Positions 17,296 through 26,925 of a stretch of DNA of 64,000 nt are shown here, piece by piece. Source of the stretch: Jeotgalibaca arthritidis (GTDB lineage Bacteria > Bacillota > Bacilli > Lactobacillales > Aerococcaceae); the NCBI RefSeq assembly GCF_011100465.1, contig NZ_CP049740.1:1728001-1792000 (forward strand), read 5' to 3'. The translations under genes were made by a program, and so were the position numbers. Under the pieces are notes generated by a model. It made no database searches. It was not told where the DNA came from and saw only the letters and a list, made by a program, of their open reading frames with translations. Within the stretch, counting starts at the first letter, position 1. Each line of letters opens with the position of its first letter.

Positions 17296-18627
17296 ATGAA
17301 TAATGAACGAATTTATCACTTTGTGGGGATTAAAGGATCGGGTATGAGTGCATTAGCCTTGATTCTTCATGGTAAAGGTTACCAAGTGCAAGGGTCAGAC
17401 GTTGAAACTTACTTTTTTACTCAAAAGGGTCTCGATGAAGCGAACATCACCATTTATCCGTTTGGAGCCGACAATATTAAAGAAGGGCTAACTGTTATTG
17501 CAGGAAATGCCTTCTCAGATGATCATGAAGAAATTGTCCGAGCAAAAGAGCTTGGTCTTGAAGTCATTCGCTATCACAATTTTATTGGCGAATTTATTAA
17601 TGACTATACAAGTATTGCCATTACAGGATCACATGGAAAAACATCAACAACAGGCTTATTATCACATGTTTTAGGTGGCATTAAACCCACATCATACTTA
17701 ATTGGTGATGGAACGGGCTACGGCCGTGAAGATGCAGATTTTTTTGTATTGGAAGCATGTGAATACCGTCGTCACTTTTTAGCATATTCTCCTGATTATG
17801 CAATTGTAACGAATATTGATTTCGACCATCCTGATTATTATACCGATATTAAAGATGTTTTTTCAGCTTTTGAAGAATTTGCTTCTCAAGTGAAAAAAGG
17901 GATTATTGCATGCGGAGATGATTTGTATATCCGCCATTTTAATCCAGATTATCCGGTTATGTTTTATGGGTTTAACAGCGACAATGATGTTGTGGTAACG
18001 AATGTTGAAAAAACAACAGCAGGATCTATTTTCGATGTAACTATTAAAGGCGCATACTATGGCCGTTTTAGTATTCCATCATTTGGCGACCATAATATCT
18101 TGAATTCTTTAGCAGTGATTACGTTCTGTTATTTAGAAGGATTAGACAAAGAAGCTGTTCAAGCCCAATTAACAACCTTTACAGGTGTGAAACGTCGCTT
18201 TACTGAAAAAGTTGTGGAAGATATGGTCATCATTGACGACTATGCCCATCATCCACAAGAAATTAAAGCAACTCTGGATGCAGCTAAGCAAAAATATCCA
18301 CAACGTGATATTATTGCCGTATTCCAGCCACATACCTTTACGCGTACAGTGGCATTGATGAGTGAATTTGGGGAAGCCTTGAATGAGGCCGATGCCGTAT
18401 TCTTATGCGACATTTTCTCTTCTGCTCGTGAGCAAAAAGGAGATGTTTCTATCCTTGATCTAGCTGGAAAAGTAGAAAAAGGGGCCGAAATTCTTGTTAT
18501 TGACAATATGTCACCATTATTAGCCTATAAAGGTGCAGTGGTGATTTTCATGGGTGCCGGCGATATTCAAAAATTCGCTGCGTCATATGAAGAGCTACTA
18601 AGCCACAGTGTGAGACGTACAAACTAA
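17296..18627 (+). CDS. murC: UDP-N-acetylmuramate-L-alanine ligase
   Basis: Cytoplasmic Mur ligase that adds L-Ala to UDP-MurNAc. N-terminal nucleotide motif [15 protein letters not shown] loop [11 protein letters not shown] (about residue 112), ECEYRRHF-like centre and C-terminal [10 protein letters not shown] are all present. Length, 443 residues, is typical. It has its own leader and promoter and ends at a strong terminator, so it is probably monocistronic. Confidence 0.96.
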   Translation: MNNERIYHFVGIKGSGMSALALILHGKGYQVQGSDVETYFFTQKGLDEANITIYPFGADNIKEGLTVIAGNAFSDDHEEIVRAKELGLEVIRYHNFIGEFINDYTSIAITGSHGKTSTTGLLSHVLGGIKPTSYLIGDGTGYGREDADFFVLEACEYRRHFLAYSPDYAIVTNIDFDHPDYYTDIKDVFSAFEEFASQVKKGIIACGDDLYIRHFNPDYPVMFYGFNSDNDVVVTNVEKTTAGSIFDVTIKGAYYGRFSIPSFGDHNILNSLAVITFCYLEGLDKEAVQAQLTTFTGVKRRFTEKVVEDMVIIDDYAHHPQEIKATLDAAKQKYPQRDIIAVFQPHTFTRTVALMSEFGEALNEADAVFLCDIFSSAREQKGDVSILDLAGKVEKGAEILVIDNMSPLLAYKGAVVIFMGAGDIQKFAASYEELLSHSVRRTN

Positions 18628-18635
18628 CTGATACT

Positions 18636-18664
18636 AAAAGACGGGAGAAATCCCGTCTTTTTTT
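18636..18664 (+). terminator. Terminator of murC
   Basis: AAAGACGGGA / TCCCGTCTTT with loop GAAA-type bases and a T run. Confidence 0.92.
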
Positions 18665-18665
18665 G

Positions 18666-18875
18666 TAGACTAGGGGATTATAAGTTCAGCCATCAATGTC
18701 TAGCTCCCAAGTCCTGACCTAGTGAAAAAAAGATAAATTTGCCCCATTGCGCGCTTCGCTGCTCGCTAACGCATATCATTCGACTAACCCGCTGAAGCGT
18801 GAAGTCTCCTGAAAATTCAGGGTCAAATTTCCTATTCTTTTCATAGGTCAAGGCGGACTTGTCCGCTTTTCTTAT
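18666..18875. repeat. Palindromic intergenic repeat, family 1, copy 2 (long form)
   Basis: A 210-bp element matching 13569-13726 at both ends with about 52 extra bases (near 18765-18816) in the centre. The extra part contains its own short inverted repeat (CGCTTC...GAAGCG). As in copy 1 it starts where a terminator ends. Confidence 0.85.
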
Positions 18876-18968
18876 TAAACAGGCTGGTAGAATCGCTTGT
18901 GATAGATAAGTCGGTTAGAGTTTGCTAAAATAAAGATAATCATAAGTGTGCAGAAAGGAACGATAGCT

Positions 18969-19436
18969 ATGGCGTTGGAGGATATTAAAATCGGTAAAAC
19001 GATTGATGAGATTGAAGAAGGGGATTCACTGAGTGTAACGGAAGTCATTGAATTGAAAGATATTTTACTCTATCTAGGATTGACAAATGACAACAATCCG
19101 CTCTATCTTCAATATGATTACACGCAATTGACAAAATATAAAAAACCAATTGTGCCAGCTGTCTTGATTATTGGAATTTTAACAAGTAATGTTTCCAAAC
19201 ATCTTCCAGGACCAGGTTCAAATGTGGTTGATGTCTCACTCGATATATTAGAACCCATCCACCATAGTACAACGATTACCTTTGAGTTTGAAGTAAAACG
19301 GGTAGATGAACGAAGAGAGCAAGTGACGATTGCGGTAGAAGGAAATTCACTTTCAGGTGATCGCTTGTTGGAAGCTGAATTAATTGTTGAGACACCGGAA
19401 AAACTGATTGTTTCACATCCGGAAACCATTGAATAA
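18969..19436 (+). CDS. MaoC-like hot-dog fold protein
   Basis: A 155-residue protein resembling small MaoC-type enoyl-CoA hydratase-like domains (GLTNDNNPLY near the N-terminus corresponds to the D-xxN-P-H motif region but lacks the usual His; a long central helix and sheet follow). Because the expected catalytic His is not evident, activity is uncertain. ATG 18969 is preferred over GTG 18948 because AAAGGA lies at the right distance. It overlaps nothing and leads into polA, with 25 bp between. Confidence 0.65.
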   Translation: MALEDIKIGKTIDEIEEGDSLSVTEVIELKDILLYLGLTNDNNPLYLQYDYTQLTKYKKPIVPAVLIIGILTSNVSKHLPGPGSNVVDVSLDILEPIHHSTTITFEFEVKRVDERREQVTIAVEGNSLSGDRLLEAELIVETPEKLIVSHPETIE

Positions 19437-19461
19437 AAATGAGAAAGTTGGTTTTAAACAG

Positions 19462-22113
19462 ATGGCAGAAAAAAAGAAATTATTATTATTAGACGGAAGC
19501 AGTTTGGCTTTTCGATCGTTCTACGGTTTATTAGATTTAAATCGTTTTAAAAATCAAAATGGCTTGCATACCAATGCCTTATTTGCTTTTAATCGCTTTT
19601 TAGATAAATTGTTAGAAACAGAAAATCCAACACATATGTTGGTTGCATTTGATGCAGGGAAAACAACTTTCCGTACAGAAGCTTACAAAGAATACAAGGG
19701 TGGCCGTCAATCGATGCCGTCAGAATTGGCTGAGCAATGGCCTTATTTTAAAGTATTAATTGATGCACTAGGAAGTAAAACCTATGAATTGGTTAATTAC
19801 GAGGCTGATGATATTATCGGAACTTACGCAAGGCAAGCAGAAAAGCAAGGCTTTGATGTTGTTATTATAACTGGTGATAAAGATTTGACTCAATTAGCTT
19901 CAGACCAAACGCGAGTGGATATTACGGTTAAAGGAGTTTCTGAATTAAAGGCTTATACACCAGCTTCTATTCGAGAGGAAATGGGAATTGAGCCCCTTCA
20001 AATCATTGATCTAAAAGGCTTGATGGGCGATACATCGGATAATTATCCAGGTGTTAGAAAAGTTGGCGAAAAAACAGCCCTTAAATTAATCCATGAATAC
20101 GGCTCAGTTGAAAACCTTTATGACCATATTGATGATATGAAAAAAAGTAAAATGAAGGAAAACCTTATTGAAGATAAGGACAACGCCTTCTTATCTAAGC
20201 AATTGGCAACCATTGATGTCACTACACCGGTTGAAATGGACCTTGAAGAACTAGCGCTTAGTGAGAAAGATCATGAGAAACTAGTAGCCTTTTACCGTGA
20301 AATGAACTTCAATAGTTTCTTAGACAATCTCGGTCATTCAGAAGAAGACCAGTCTGAAGCCTTTAAAGACATCCATTATGAACGTGTGGAAGACATTACA
20401 GATAAACATTTTAGCGATAAAATGGGTCTTTATGTTGAAATGCTAGACGACAATTACCACTACGGCAAAATGATAGGTGTGGCTTGGGGAGATGCCAATC
20501 ATTTATATGTCGCGCCAATCGAACACATTTTAGAATCAGAAGCCTTTAAAAAATGGGCGGCAGATGATAGTAAAGAGAAACTTGTTTATGATGCCAAACG
20601 AACGATAGCGATGTTACACTATGGCGGTATTAGCTTAAGGGGCGTATCGTTTGATGTTTTATTAGCGTCGTACATTATTAATACCAATGATAGTGGCAGT
20701 GATATTGCAGCTGTTGCTCAAGAGTATAACTATACGGATGTTTCTTTTGATGAAACGATTTATGGTAAGGGTGCTAAGTTAGCTGTACCTGAAGATGAAT
20801 CGGTTTTGTTTGAGCATTTAGCTCGAAAAGTTCAAGCTATCTTGAAACTAGAAGAACCGCTACAAATCGAACTAGAAAAAAACAATCAGCATGACCTTTA
20901 TTTTGATATGGAATTACCACTTGCTAAAATTTTAGCCAAAATGGAATTAAGAGGAATTAAGGTAGAGCCAGAGAAATTGGAGAAAATGAAAGTAGAATTC
21001 TCTAAACGATTAGATGAAATGGAAGAAGCAATCTATGAAGAGGCTGGCGAACCCTTTAACGTCAATTCACCAAAGCAGTTAAGTGTTATTTTATTTGAAA
21101 AAATGGGACTGACACCAATTAAGAAAACGAAGACAGGTTTTTCAACAGCCGTTGATGTGTTAGAAAAATTAAGTGCGACAGCGCCTATCGCTCAAATGAT
21201 ATTAGATTATCGCCAGTTAGCTAAACTACAATCGACTTATGTGGAAGGGTTATTGAAGTTTATTAAAGCTGAAACAGGTAAGGTACATACACGTTATGTG
21301 CAAACATTAACCCAAACTGGACGGTTAAGTTCAACGGATCCTAACTTGCAGAATATTCCGATTCGCATGGAAGAGGGGCGTAAGATTCGCCAAGCCTTTG
21401 TGGCTGAAAAAGAAGGGTGGAAGATTTTTGCATCTGACTATTCTCAAATCGAATTGCGCGTATTGGCTCATATCTCAGGTGATGTTCATATGAAGGAAGC
21501 CTTCGTTGAAAATCAAGATATCCATACCTCAACTGCTATGCGTGTCTTTGGTATCGAAAATGAAGCGGATGTCGACAGCAATATTCGCCGCCAAGCAAAA
21601 GCTGTAAACTTTGGAATCGTTTATGGGATTAGTGATTATGGACTGTCACAAAACTTGAATATTACACGTAAACAGGCTAAAGAGTTTATTGACCGTTACT
21701 TTGAGAAATACCCAGGCATCCAACAATTTATGGCTGATATTGTTGAAGAAGCTAAGGAAAAAGGATTTGTGGAAACACTCTTCCACCGCAGACGTTACTT
21801 ACCCGACATTACGAGTAGTAACTTCAACTTACGCTCATTCGCAGAACGAACTGCGATTAACTCGCCTATTCAAGGATCAGCAGCCGATATTATTAAAGTG
21901 GCAATGATTCGTATGGAAGATGAGATTGAAAAACGTGGCTTACAAGCAAAAATGCTCCTACAAGTACACGATGAGTTAATCTTTGAATGCCCTGAAGAAG
22001 AAGTGGCTATTTTAGAAGAGCTTGTCCCGCAAGTGATGGAGCATGCGGTTGAATTAAGTGTGCCGCTAATTGTCGATAGTAATTACGGTGATAGCTGGTA
22101 CGAAGCAAAATAA
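19462..22113 (+). CDS. polA: DNA polymerase I
   Basis: An 883-residue repair and Okazaki-fragment polymerase. The N-terminal 5' nuclease domain (residues 1-290) has LLLDGSSLAFRSFY and EADDIIGTYA. The middle domain starts GLYVEMLDDNYHYG, so the acidic pair of a 3'-5' exonuclease is missing and proofreading should be absent, as in Bacillus. Polymerase motif A DYSQIELRVLAH, motif B RRQAKAVNFGIVYG and motif C QVHDELIFE are intact. The frame extends upstream to a TTG at 19408, inside the previous gene; ATG 19462 fits family length. Confidence 0.96.
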   Translation: MAEKKKLLLLDGSSLAFRSFYGLLDLNRFKNQNGLHTNALFAFNRFLDKLLETENPTHMLVAFDAGKTTFRTEAYKEYKGGRQSMPSELAEQWPYFKVLIDALGSKTYELVNYEADDIIGTYARQAEKQGFDVVIITGDKDLTQLASDQTRVDITVKGVSELKAYTPASIREEMGIEPLQIIDLKGLMGDTSDNYPGVRKVGEKTALKLIHEYGSVENLYDHIDDMKKSKMKENLIEDKDNAFLSKQLATIDVTTPVEMDLEELALSEKDHEKLVAFYREMNFNSFLDNLGHSEEDQSEAFKDIHYERVEDITDKHFSDKMGLYVEMLDDNYHYGKMIGVAWGDANHLYVAPIEHILESEAFKKWAADDSKEKLVYDAKRTIAMLHYGGISLRGVSFDVLLASYIINTNDSGSDIAAVAQEYNYTDVSFDETIYGKGAKLAVPEDESVLFEHLARKVQAILKLEEPLQIELEKNNQHDLYFDMELPLAKILAKMELRGIKVEPEKLEKMKVEFSKRLDEMEEAIYEEAGEPFNVNSPKQLSVILFEKMGLTPIKKTKTGFSTAVDVLEKLSATAPIAQMILDYRQLAKLQSTYVEGLLKFIKAETGKVHTRYVQTLTQTGRLSSTDPNLQNIPIRMEEGRKIRQAFVAEKEGWKIFASDYSQIELRVLAHISGDVHMKEAFVENQDIHTSTAMRVFGIENEADVDSNIRRQAKAVNFGIVYGISDYGLSQNLNITRKQAKEFIDRYFEKYPGIQQFMADIVEEAKEKGFVETLFHRRRYLPDITSSNFNLRSFAERTAINSPIQGSAADIIKVAMIRMEDEIEKRGLQAKMLLQVHDELIFECPEEEVAILEELVPQVMEHAVELSVPLIVDSNYGDSWYEAK

Positions 22114-22122
22114 ATAATCATT

Positions 22123-22158
22123 CAGAAAGGAAAATAGGCGTGCCTGTTTTCTTTTCTG
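22123..22158 (+). terminator. Hairpin between polA and mutM
   Basis: CAGAAA, GAAAA, AGGC pair with GCCT, TTTTC, TTTCTG around loop GT, giving a long stem with single mismatches. The 3' arm is T-rich but no T run follows, so termination may be partial. Confidence 0.5.
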
Positions 22159-22180
22159 TTCTTATAAGGAGAAGATAAGT

Positions 22181-23032
22181 ATGCCAGAACTTCCAGAAGT
22201 AGAAGTTGTTCGCAGAGGATTAAATCAAACGATTGCCCATTCGACGATTAGTCATGTGGATGTCTTTTGGAGTCGCATGATTACACCACCATTTTCATCT
22301 GAAAAATTTAAAGACGTATTAGCTGGTGAAACCATTCATACGGTTGAGAGACGAGGCAAATATTTGATTTTCCTATTGGATAACTGGGCTATGGTTTCTC
22401 ATTTGAGAATGGAAGGCAAATACGAAGTCGTTGACAGTAAGGAAGACTATAAAAAGCATACCCATGTGGTTTTTCATCTAAGTGACGGCAGGGATTTGCG
22501 TTACCTTGATGTGAGGAAATTTGGTCGTTTTTCACTTGTACCCATTGATAAGCAAGATGATTACGAACCCTTTAAAAAATTAGGTCCAGAACCAACAGCA
22601 GAAAGTTTCCGTTTTTCAGATTTTAAACAGCGCTTATCTCGTACTAGTCGTGCCATTAAAACGGTTATTTTAGACCAGCACGTGGTGGCAGGTGTCGGCA
22701 ATATTTATGCGGATGAATCGTTATTTGAAGCAGGTGTTAATCCTCAAAAACCAGCCAACGAGTTGAATGAAACAGAAAGTCGGCAACTTCATCAAGCTAT
22801 TATAGCGGTTATTGGCCGGGCTGTTTCAGCAGGCGGTTCGACCATCCGAACCTATAAAAACAGCTTTGGTGAAGAAGGGCATTTCCAAATTTATTTAAAT
22901 GTTTATGGGAAAAAGAATCAAGCTTGTCCACGTTGCGGCACGCCAATTGAAAAAATAAAAGTCGGCCAAAGAGGCACTCATTTTTGTCCCAACTGCCAGT
23001 ATTACGCTAGTGAACAAGAGGGGGACAAGTAA
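22181..23032 (+). CDS. mutM: Formamidopyrimidine-DNA glycosylase
   Basis: Removes 8-oxoguanine and Fapy lesions and nicks the abasic site. The mature N-terminus PELPEVE supplies the catalytic proline and glutamates; H2TH region DQHVVAGVGNIYADE; C-terminal zinc finger CPRCG...CPNC. Length, 283 residues, is normal. It is directly followed by coaE without a gap. Confidence 0.96.
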   Translation: MPELPEVEVVRRGLNQTIAHSTISHVDVFWSRMITPPFSSEKFKDVLAGETIHTVERRGKYLIFLLDNWAMVSHLRMEGKYEVVDSKEDYKKHTHVVFHLSDGRDLRYLDVRKFGRFSLVPIDKQDDYEPFKKLGPEPTAESFRFSDFKQRLSRTSRAIKTVILDQHVVAGVGNIYADESLFEAGVNPQKPANELNETESRQLHQAIIAVIGRAVSAGGSTIRTYKNSFGEEGHFQIYLNVYGKKNQACPRCGTPIEKIKVGQRGTHFCPNCQYYASEQEGDK

Positions 23033-23632
23033 ATGTTTGTACTTGGTTTGACAGGCTGTATCGCAACTGGGAAATCAAGCGTATCGCGCTACTTAGCCTC
23101 TAAAGGAATAGCCCTTGTAGATGCTGATATAGGAGCTCGCCAAGTGGTTGAAATAGGTAGTCCTGGCTTACAGGCCATTGCTGACTATTTTGGTCCAGAC
23201 GTGTTGTTGGAGGATGGCAGTTTAAATCGAAAAAAATTAGGCAGCCTTATTTTTTCAGATTCTGAAAAAAGAGCAGCCCTCGATGGCTTATTGGACGGGT
23301 ATATCCGCCAATGGATGCGTGATCAAATTGATTTTCATCGTCAAAATGGCGTTGATTTATTAGTATTAGATATTCCGCTCTTATTTGAAGCAGGCTACGA
23401 GCCTCTATGTGACGCTATTATGGTTGTTTATACGCCAAAGGAGTTACAGTGTCAGCGTTTGATGCAACGTGATGACTTAACCAAAGCTCAAGCCATTGAC
23501 CGCATGAACAGCCAACTATCGATAGAGATAAAAAAAGAAAAAGCAGATATTGTCATTGATAATAGTGGCGATTTGGCAGAAACCTACTTACAAGTTGATC
23601 AATGGCTAGCTAAAAGAGCTGTTGAAAACTAG
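23033..23632 (+). CDS. coaE: Dephospho-CoA kinase
   Basis: Last step of coenzyme A synthesis. P-loop GLTGCIATGKSSV begins at residue 5; VDADIGARQVVE and LDIPLLFEAGYE match the family substrate and lid regions. The ATG directly follows the mutM stop, with the ribosome site inside mutM. Confidence 0.95.
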   Translation: MFVLGLTGCIATGKSSVSRYLASKGIALVDADIGARQVVEIGSPGLQAIADYFGPDVLLEDGSLNRKKLGSLIFSDSEKRAALDGLLDGYIRQWMRDQIDFHRQNGVDLLVLDIPLLFEAGYEPLCDAIMVVYTPKELQCQRLMQRDDLTKAQAIDRMNSQLSIEIKKEKADIVIDNSGDLAETYLQVDQWLAKRAVEN

Positions 23633-23651
23633 CCCGAGCTCTTGATAAATA

Positions 23652-23660
23652 TGGTATAAT
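23652..23660 (+). promoter_or_regulatory. Extended -10 upstream of nrdR
   Basis: TGGTATAAT is a TGn extended -10 with a perfect TATAAT in the 64-bp gap between coaE and nrdR. Confidence 0.5.
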
Positions 23661-23696
23661 TGCCGTAATAAAGAAGACTAGAAAGGGGTTAAGAAG

Positions 23697-24200
23697 ATGC
23701 AATGTCCAAAATGTCATTATAATGGAAGTCGGGTTGTGGACAGCCGCCCCATCGATGATAATAACTCGATTCGTCGCAGACGTGAATGTGAGAGTTGCCA
23801 CCATCGTTTTACAACATTTGAACGAATTGAACAATCACCATTATTGGTTATTAAAAAGAACGGCACACGTGAAGAATTTAGCCGTGAAAAATTGTTACGT
23901 GGTCTCGTGCGGTCGTGTGAGAAACGCCCAATTGCACTGGAACAATTAGAAGACTTAGTCAATACCGTTGAAAAAGAAATCCGCTCACAAGGTGAGAATG
24001 AAATTTCATCTCTAGAGATTGGCAAGTATGTGATGGATGAATTGGTAAAAATTGACGATGTTGCTTACATTCGATTCGCCAGTGTTTACCGCCAATTTTC
24101 AGACCGTCAAACCTTTTTAGATGAGCTGAAAAAATTGGAAAAGAAAGAACCTCGTGAAGCGGATGCCCCAGCATCAGGGCAAGATGGAGAGGATTCTTAA
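23697..24200 (+). CDS. nrdR: NrdR, ribonucleotide reductase repressor
   Basis: A 167-residue regulator that represses nrd genes when dATP is high. Zinc ribbon Cys3, Cys6, Cys31 and Cys34 is complete; an ATP-cone domain follows ([19 protein letters not shown]). It begins the nrdR-dnaB-dnaI run, with dnaB starting 2 bp after its stop, an arrangement shared with Bacillus. Confidence 0.96.
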   Translation: MQCPKCHYNGSRVVDSRPIDDNNSIRRRRECESCHHRFTTFERIEQSPLLVIKKNGTREEFSREKLLRGLVRSCEKRPIALEQLEDLVNTVEKEIRSQGENEISSLEIGKYVMDELVKIDDVAYIRFASVYRQFSDRQTFLDELKKLEKKEPREADAPASGQDGEDS

Positions 24201-24202
24201 CC

Positions 24203-25633
24203 ATGACTTATCCTTGGAAAGAATTAAGCCCAAAAGACCCATTGACGGTTCGCCAAACTGCCTTTATTTCTGATAGTGATAAAACGATAGTCACATTCTT
24301 ATATCAACCTATTATCGGGCCTCATGCTTATAGTTTATATATGCTGTTGTTAGCCGAAGTGGCGGGTGGCCTTTATAAGAGTGAAGACCGCCTTCATGCT
24401 GATTTGTTGAGCACATTAGGGCTAGGTATTCCAGAGCTTTATCAGGCTCGGGTTCGTTTGGAAGCCATTGGATTATTAAATACCTATCTTAAAAAAGAGG
24501 GCGATAAGCATTATCTTTATGAACCATGCCCACCTCTGACGAGTAAGCAATTTTTTGAAGATGATTTAATGCGTCTATTGTTAATGGAATATGTGGGAGA
24601 GAACAAACTACGATTACTACAAGAAAAGTTTACTTATCCACTCGTTGATCAAGCACATTTTCAAAAGATTACGAAGTCATTTTTAGATGTCTATGATTTA
24701 TCGAGTCAAGCTTATAGCAATAAAGCTCAAGTATTGCCACAAGGGCAGGCTTATCTACAAGCTAAAAATGGCCAATCACCTAAACTAAGTACAGCGACAT
24801 TTGATTTTCAATTGTTAAAGCAATTCTTACAAAAGGAATTTTTTAACCAGGACGCTTTAACAGACGAGGTTCAATCTGCCATAGTCGTTTATCACCACAT
24901 GTATGGTCTGGATGAAATGGCAATGGCGAACCACTTACTTCGTGCAGCTAACTTGGAAACAGGTCACATTAACTTAAGAGAACTCGAAAAAAGTGTTTTA
25001 GATGCGAGAGACCAGCCTGTTCATCCTGCTATGCCACTGCAAGATAAGGTGATGTCAACGATTGAGAAACAGAGCCAGAAAGCTGATGACCGCAAAAAAG
25101 AATTAACACAAGCGGGTTATACACCGGCGGAAATCGCGTTAGTTCTCCAAAGCGAACGCATGACACCGATGGCTTTTATTAACGGGATAAAGAAGCAAAA
25201 AAATGGAACTGTTACGTCTGCTGAGAAGAAATTAGTGTCTGTCTTACTAGCAGACCACAAATTAGAGCCAGCTGTTTTGAATATGCTTATTTATTATTCC
25301 TTAGTCATTCAAAAGCACCCGACTTTGGTGAAAAATATCGTTGAGGCGATTGCCAATGACTGGACACAGTCTAATGTGACTAAACCTGAGCAAGCTATTG
25401 AAAAAACCAAACAGTTTGTAGGTCAGAAAAAAGCTGCTGCAGAAAAACGAGAAGAAAATCGCTCAGCCCGTTACTACGGTAAAAATGTGGTTCGAAAGGT
25501 TGAGAAATTACCTGATTGGGCCAAAGACAATCAAGGTCCTGTTACGGAAGAATTATTACCAGAAGACGTTCAGAAGAAATTTAATGAACGATTGAAGAAA
25601 TTTAGAAATAGTGGAAAGGCAGGGGATTCATGA
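24203..25633 (+). CDS. dnaB: DnaB, replication initiation and helicase-loading protein
   Basis: A 476-residue Bacillus-type DnaB (not the E. coli helicase): a membrane-attachment and helicase-loading factor acting with DnaD and DnaI at oriC and restarting forks. Winged-helix N-terminal region and the C-terminal DnaB/DnaD-like repeats (YHHMYGLDEMAMANHLLRAA and the lysine-rich end) are visible. It overlaps dnaI by 4 bp. Confidence 0.92.
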   Translation: MTYPWKELSPKDPLTVRQTAFISDSDKTIVTFLYQPIIGPHAYSLYMLLLAEVAGGLYKSEDRLHADLLSTLGLGIPELYQARVRLEAIGLLNTYLKKEGDKHYLYEPCPPLTSKQFFEDDLMRLLLMEYVGENKLRLLQEKFTYPLVDQAHFQKITKSFLDVYDLSSQAYSNKAQVLPQGQAYLQAKNGQSPKLSTATFDFQLLKQFLQKEFFNQDALTDEVQSAIVVYHHMYGLDEMAMANHLLRAANLETGHINLRELEKSVLDARDQPVHPAMPLQDKVMSTIEKQSQKADDRKKELTQAGYTPAEIALVLQSERMTPMAFINGIKKQKNGTVTSAEKKLVSVLLADHKLEPAVLNMLIYYSLVIQKHPTLVKNIVEAIANDWTQSNVTKPEQAIEKTKQFVGQKKAAAEKREENRSARYYGKNVVRKVEKLPDWAKDNQGPVTEELLPEDVQKKFNERLKKFRNSGKAGDS

Positions 25634-26559
25634 TGGATCATGTGGGAAAAGGATTTCGAAATTATATGAACCGTCCCGGTAACAGTGAAAAATTTGAACA
25701 AATGGTTCAATCCATTCTTGCCGACTCCGATGTTCAACTCTTTTTGTCTAAACATGAAGACCAATTATCGCAAGCAATGGTAACCAATAGTTACTCAAAA
25801 TTGCATGAATTTGTTCAAGAAAAAAGAAAGTTAGCAAGAGGGGAAGACGGGCAAAATCCTGGTTATATCCCTGAACTTGCGATTAATGCGGGCTATATTG
25901 ATGTGGTTTATAAACCAAGTCCAGATACGATACGTAAGGAACGTGAGAAAGAATTGCGCAGTCGTATTAACTCGATTAATATCTCTAAGGACGCGCGTTC
26001 TGCCACCATGGAGAAGTTTTTACAGACTTCTGATAGAATGGAAGTTTTGGAATTAGCTTTTAATTTCGTTGAAGCCTATCATGAAAATCCTAAAGACCAC
26101 CACCAAGCTCTTTATTTACACGGACCATTTGGTGTTGGAAAAACCTATCTACTTGGGGCAATTGCCTACGAATTATCCTTGCATGGGCATTTAACGACCT
26201 TAATGCATTACCCAACCTTTACTCAAGAGATGAAGGCCTCAATCGCTGATCAAACCGTTCAGGAGAAACTAACGATTATTAAGAACAGCGAAATATTGAT
26301 GCTGGATGATATTGGCGCTGAAGTCAATTCAACTTGGATTCGTGATGAAGTGTTAGGTGTTATTCTGCAGCACCGTATGCAAGAAAAATTACCGACTTTC
26401 TTTTCTTCGAATTTAACCTTTGAAGAATTGGAACACCATTTACGAATCGGGAACCGTGGTGAAGATGAACCGATTAAGGCAAAACGCTTAATGGAACGGG
26501 TGAAATACTTGTCTCAGCAAGTTACTATGACGGGTAAAAACCGCCGCTTGGAATCTTAA
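25630..26559 (+). CDS. dnaI: DnaI, helicase loader ATPase
   Basis: A 309-residue AAA+ loader for the replicative helicase. A helicase-binding N-terminal domain (1-130) precedes Walker A GPFGVGKTYLL (about residues 165-175), Walker B MLDDIGAE and sensor SSNLTFEEL. It starts ATGATG within the end of dnaB, so the exact Met is unsure. Confidence 0.94.
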   Translation: MMDHVGKGFRNYMNRPGNSEKFEQMVQSILADSDVQLFLSKHEDQLSQAMVTNSYSKLHEFVQEKRKLARGEDGQNPGYIPELAINAGYIDVVYKPSPDTIRKEREKELRSRINSINISKDARSATMEKFLQTSDRMEVLELAFNFVEAYHENPKDHHQALYLHGPFGVGKTYLLGAIAYELSLHGHLTTLMHYPTFTQEMKASIADQTVQEKLTIIKNSEILMLDDIGAEVNSTWIRDEVLGVILQHRMQEKLPTFFSSNLTFEELEHHLRIGNRGEDEPIKAKRLMERVKYLSQQVTMTGKNRRLES

Positions 26560-26572
26560 TATAAAAATAAAC

Positions 26573-26603
26573 TTGCTTTTTAAAAAAGATAGTGGTTTAA
26601 TAT
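26573..26603 (+). promoter_or_regulatory. Promoter of thrS T-box leader
   Basis: TTGCTT (26573-26578) and TAATAT (26598-26603) with a 19-bp spacer, just upstream of the T-box leader. Confidence 0.45.
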
Positions 26604-26639
26604 GGTCAGATCATAATAAAAATCGTTGAGAAAGACACA

Positions 26640-26873
26640 CAACTAAAGTGTTATTTGTAGAGAGAGATGGCTTGGTGAAACATCTCAATAAGCTTTGGAT
26701 TGGACCACTTTCGAGAAGACTTTCTGAATTGAGTAGGAAAGGCCGGGCACGCCCGTTATAGCGTCTAAAGAGTTATCAGCCTAATTGGCGGTAACTGAAT
26801 TTGGGTGGAACCACGTTAAATTTGAAGCGTCCCATTTCTAGGTGTCAATGCACTTAGAAATGGGGCTTTTTTG
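26640..26873 (+). promoter_or_regulatory. T-box riboswitch (threonine) controlling thrS
   Basis: The invariant T-box GGGTGGAACCACG is at 26803-26815. Downstream CCCATTTCTA / TAGAAATGGG with a T run forms the terminator (26831-26872). Stem I includes AGAGATGG..., and the candidate specifier triplet is ACC (Thr) at 26704-26706, fitting the gene that follows. Uncharged tRNA-Thr should favour the antiterminator. Confidence 0.93.
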
Positions 26874-26925
26874 TTTTTTGGTCCCAAATTAAACACTCAT
26901 TCAATAAAAAAATGGAGGAATTAAG

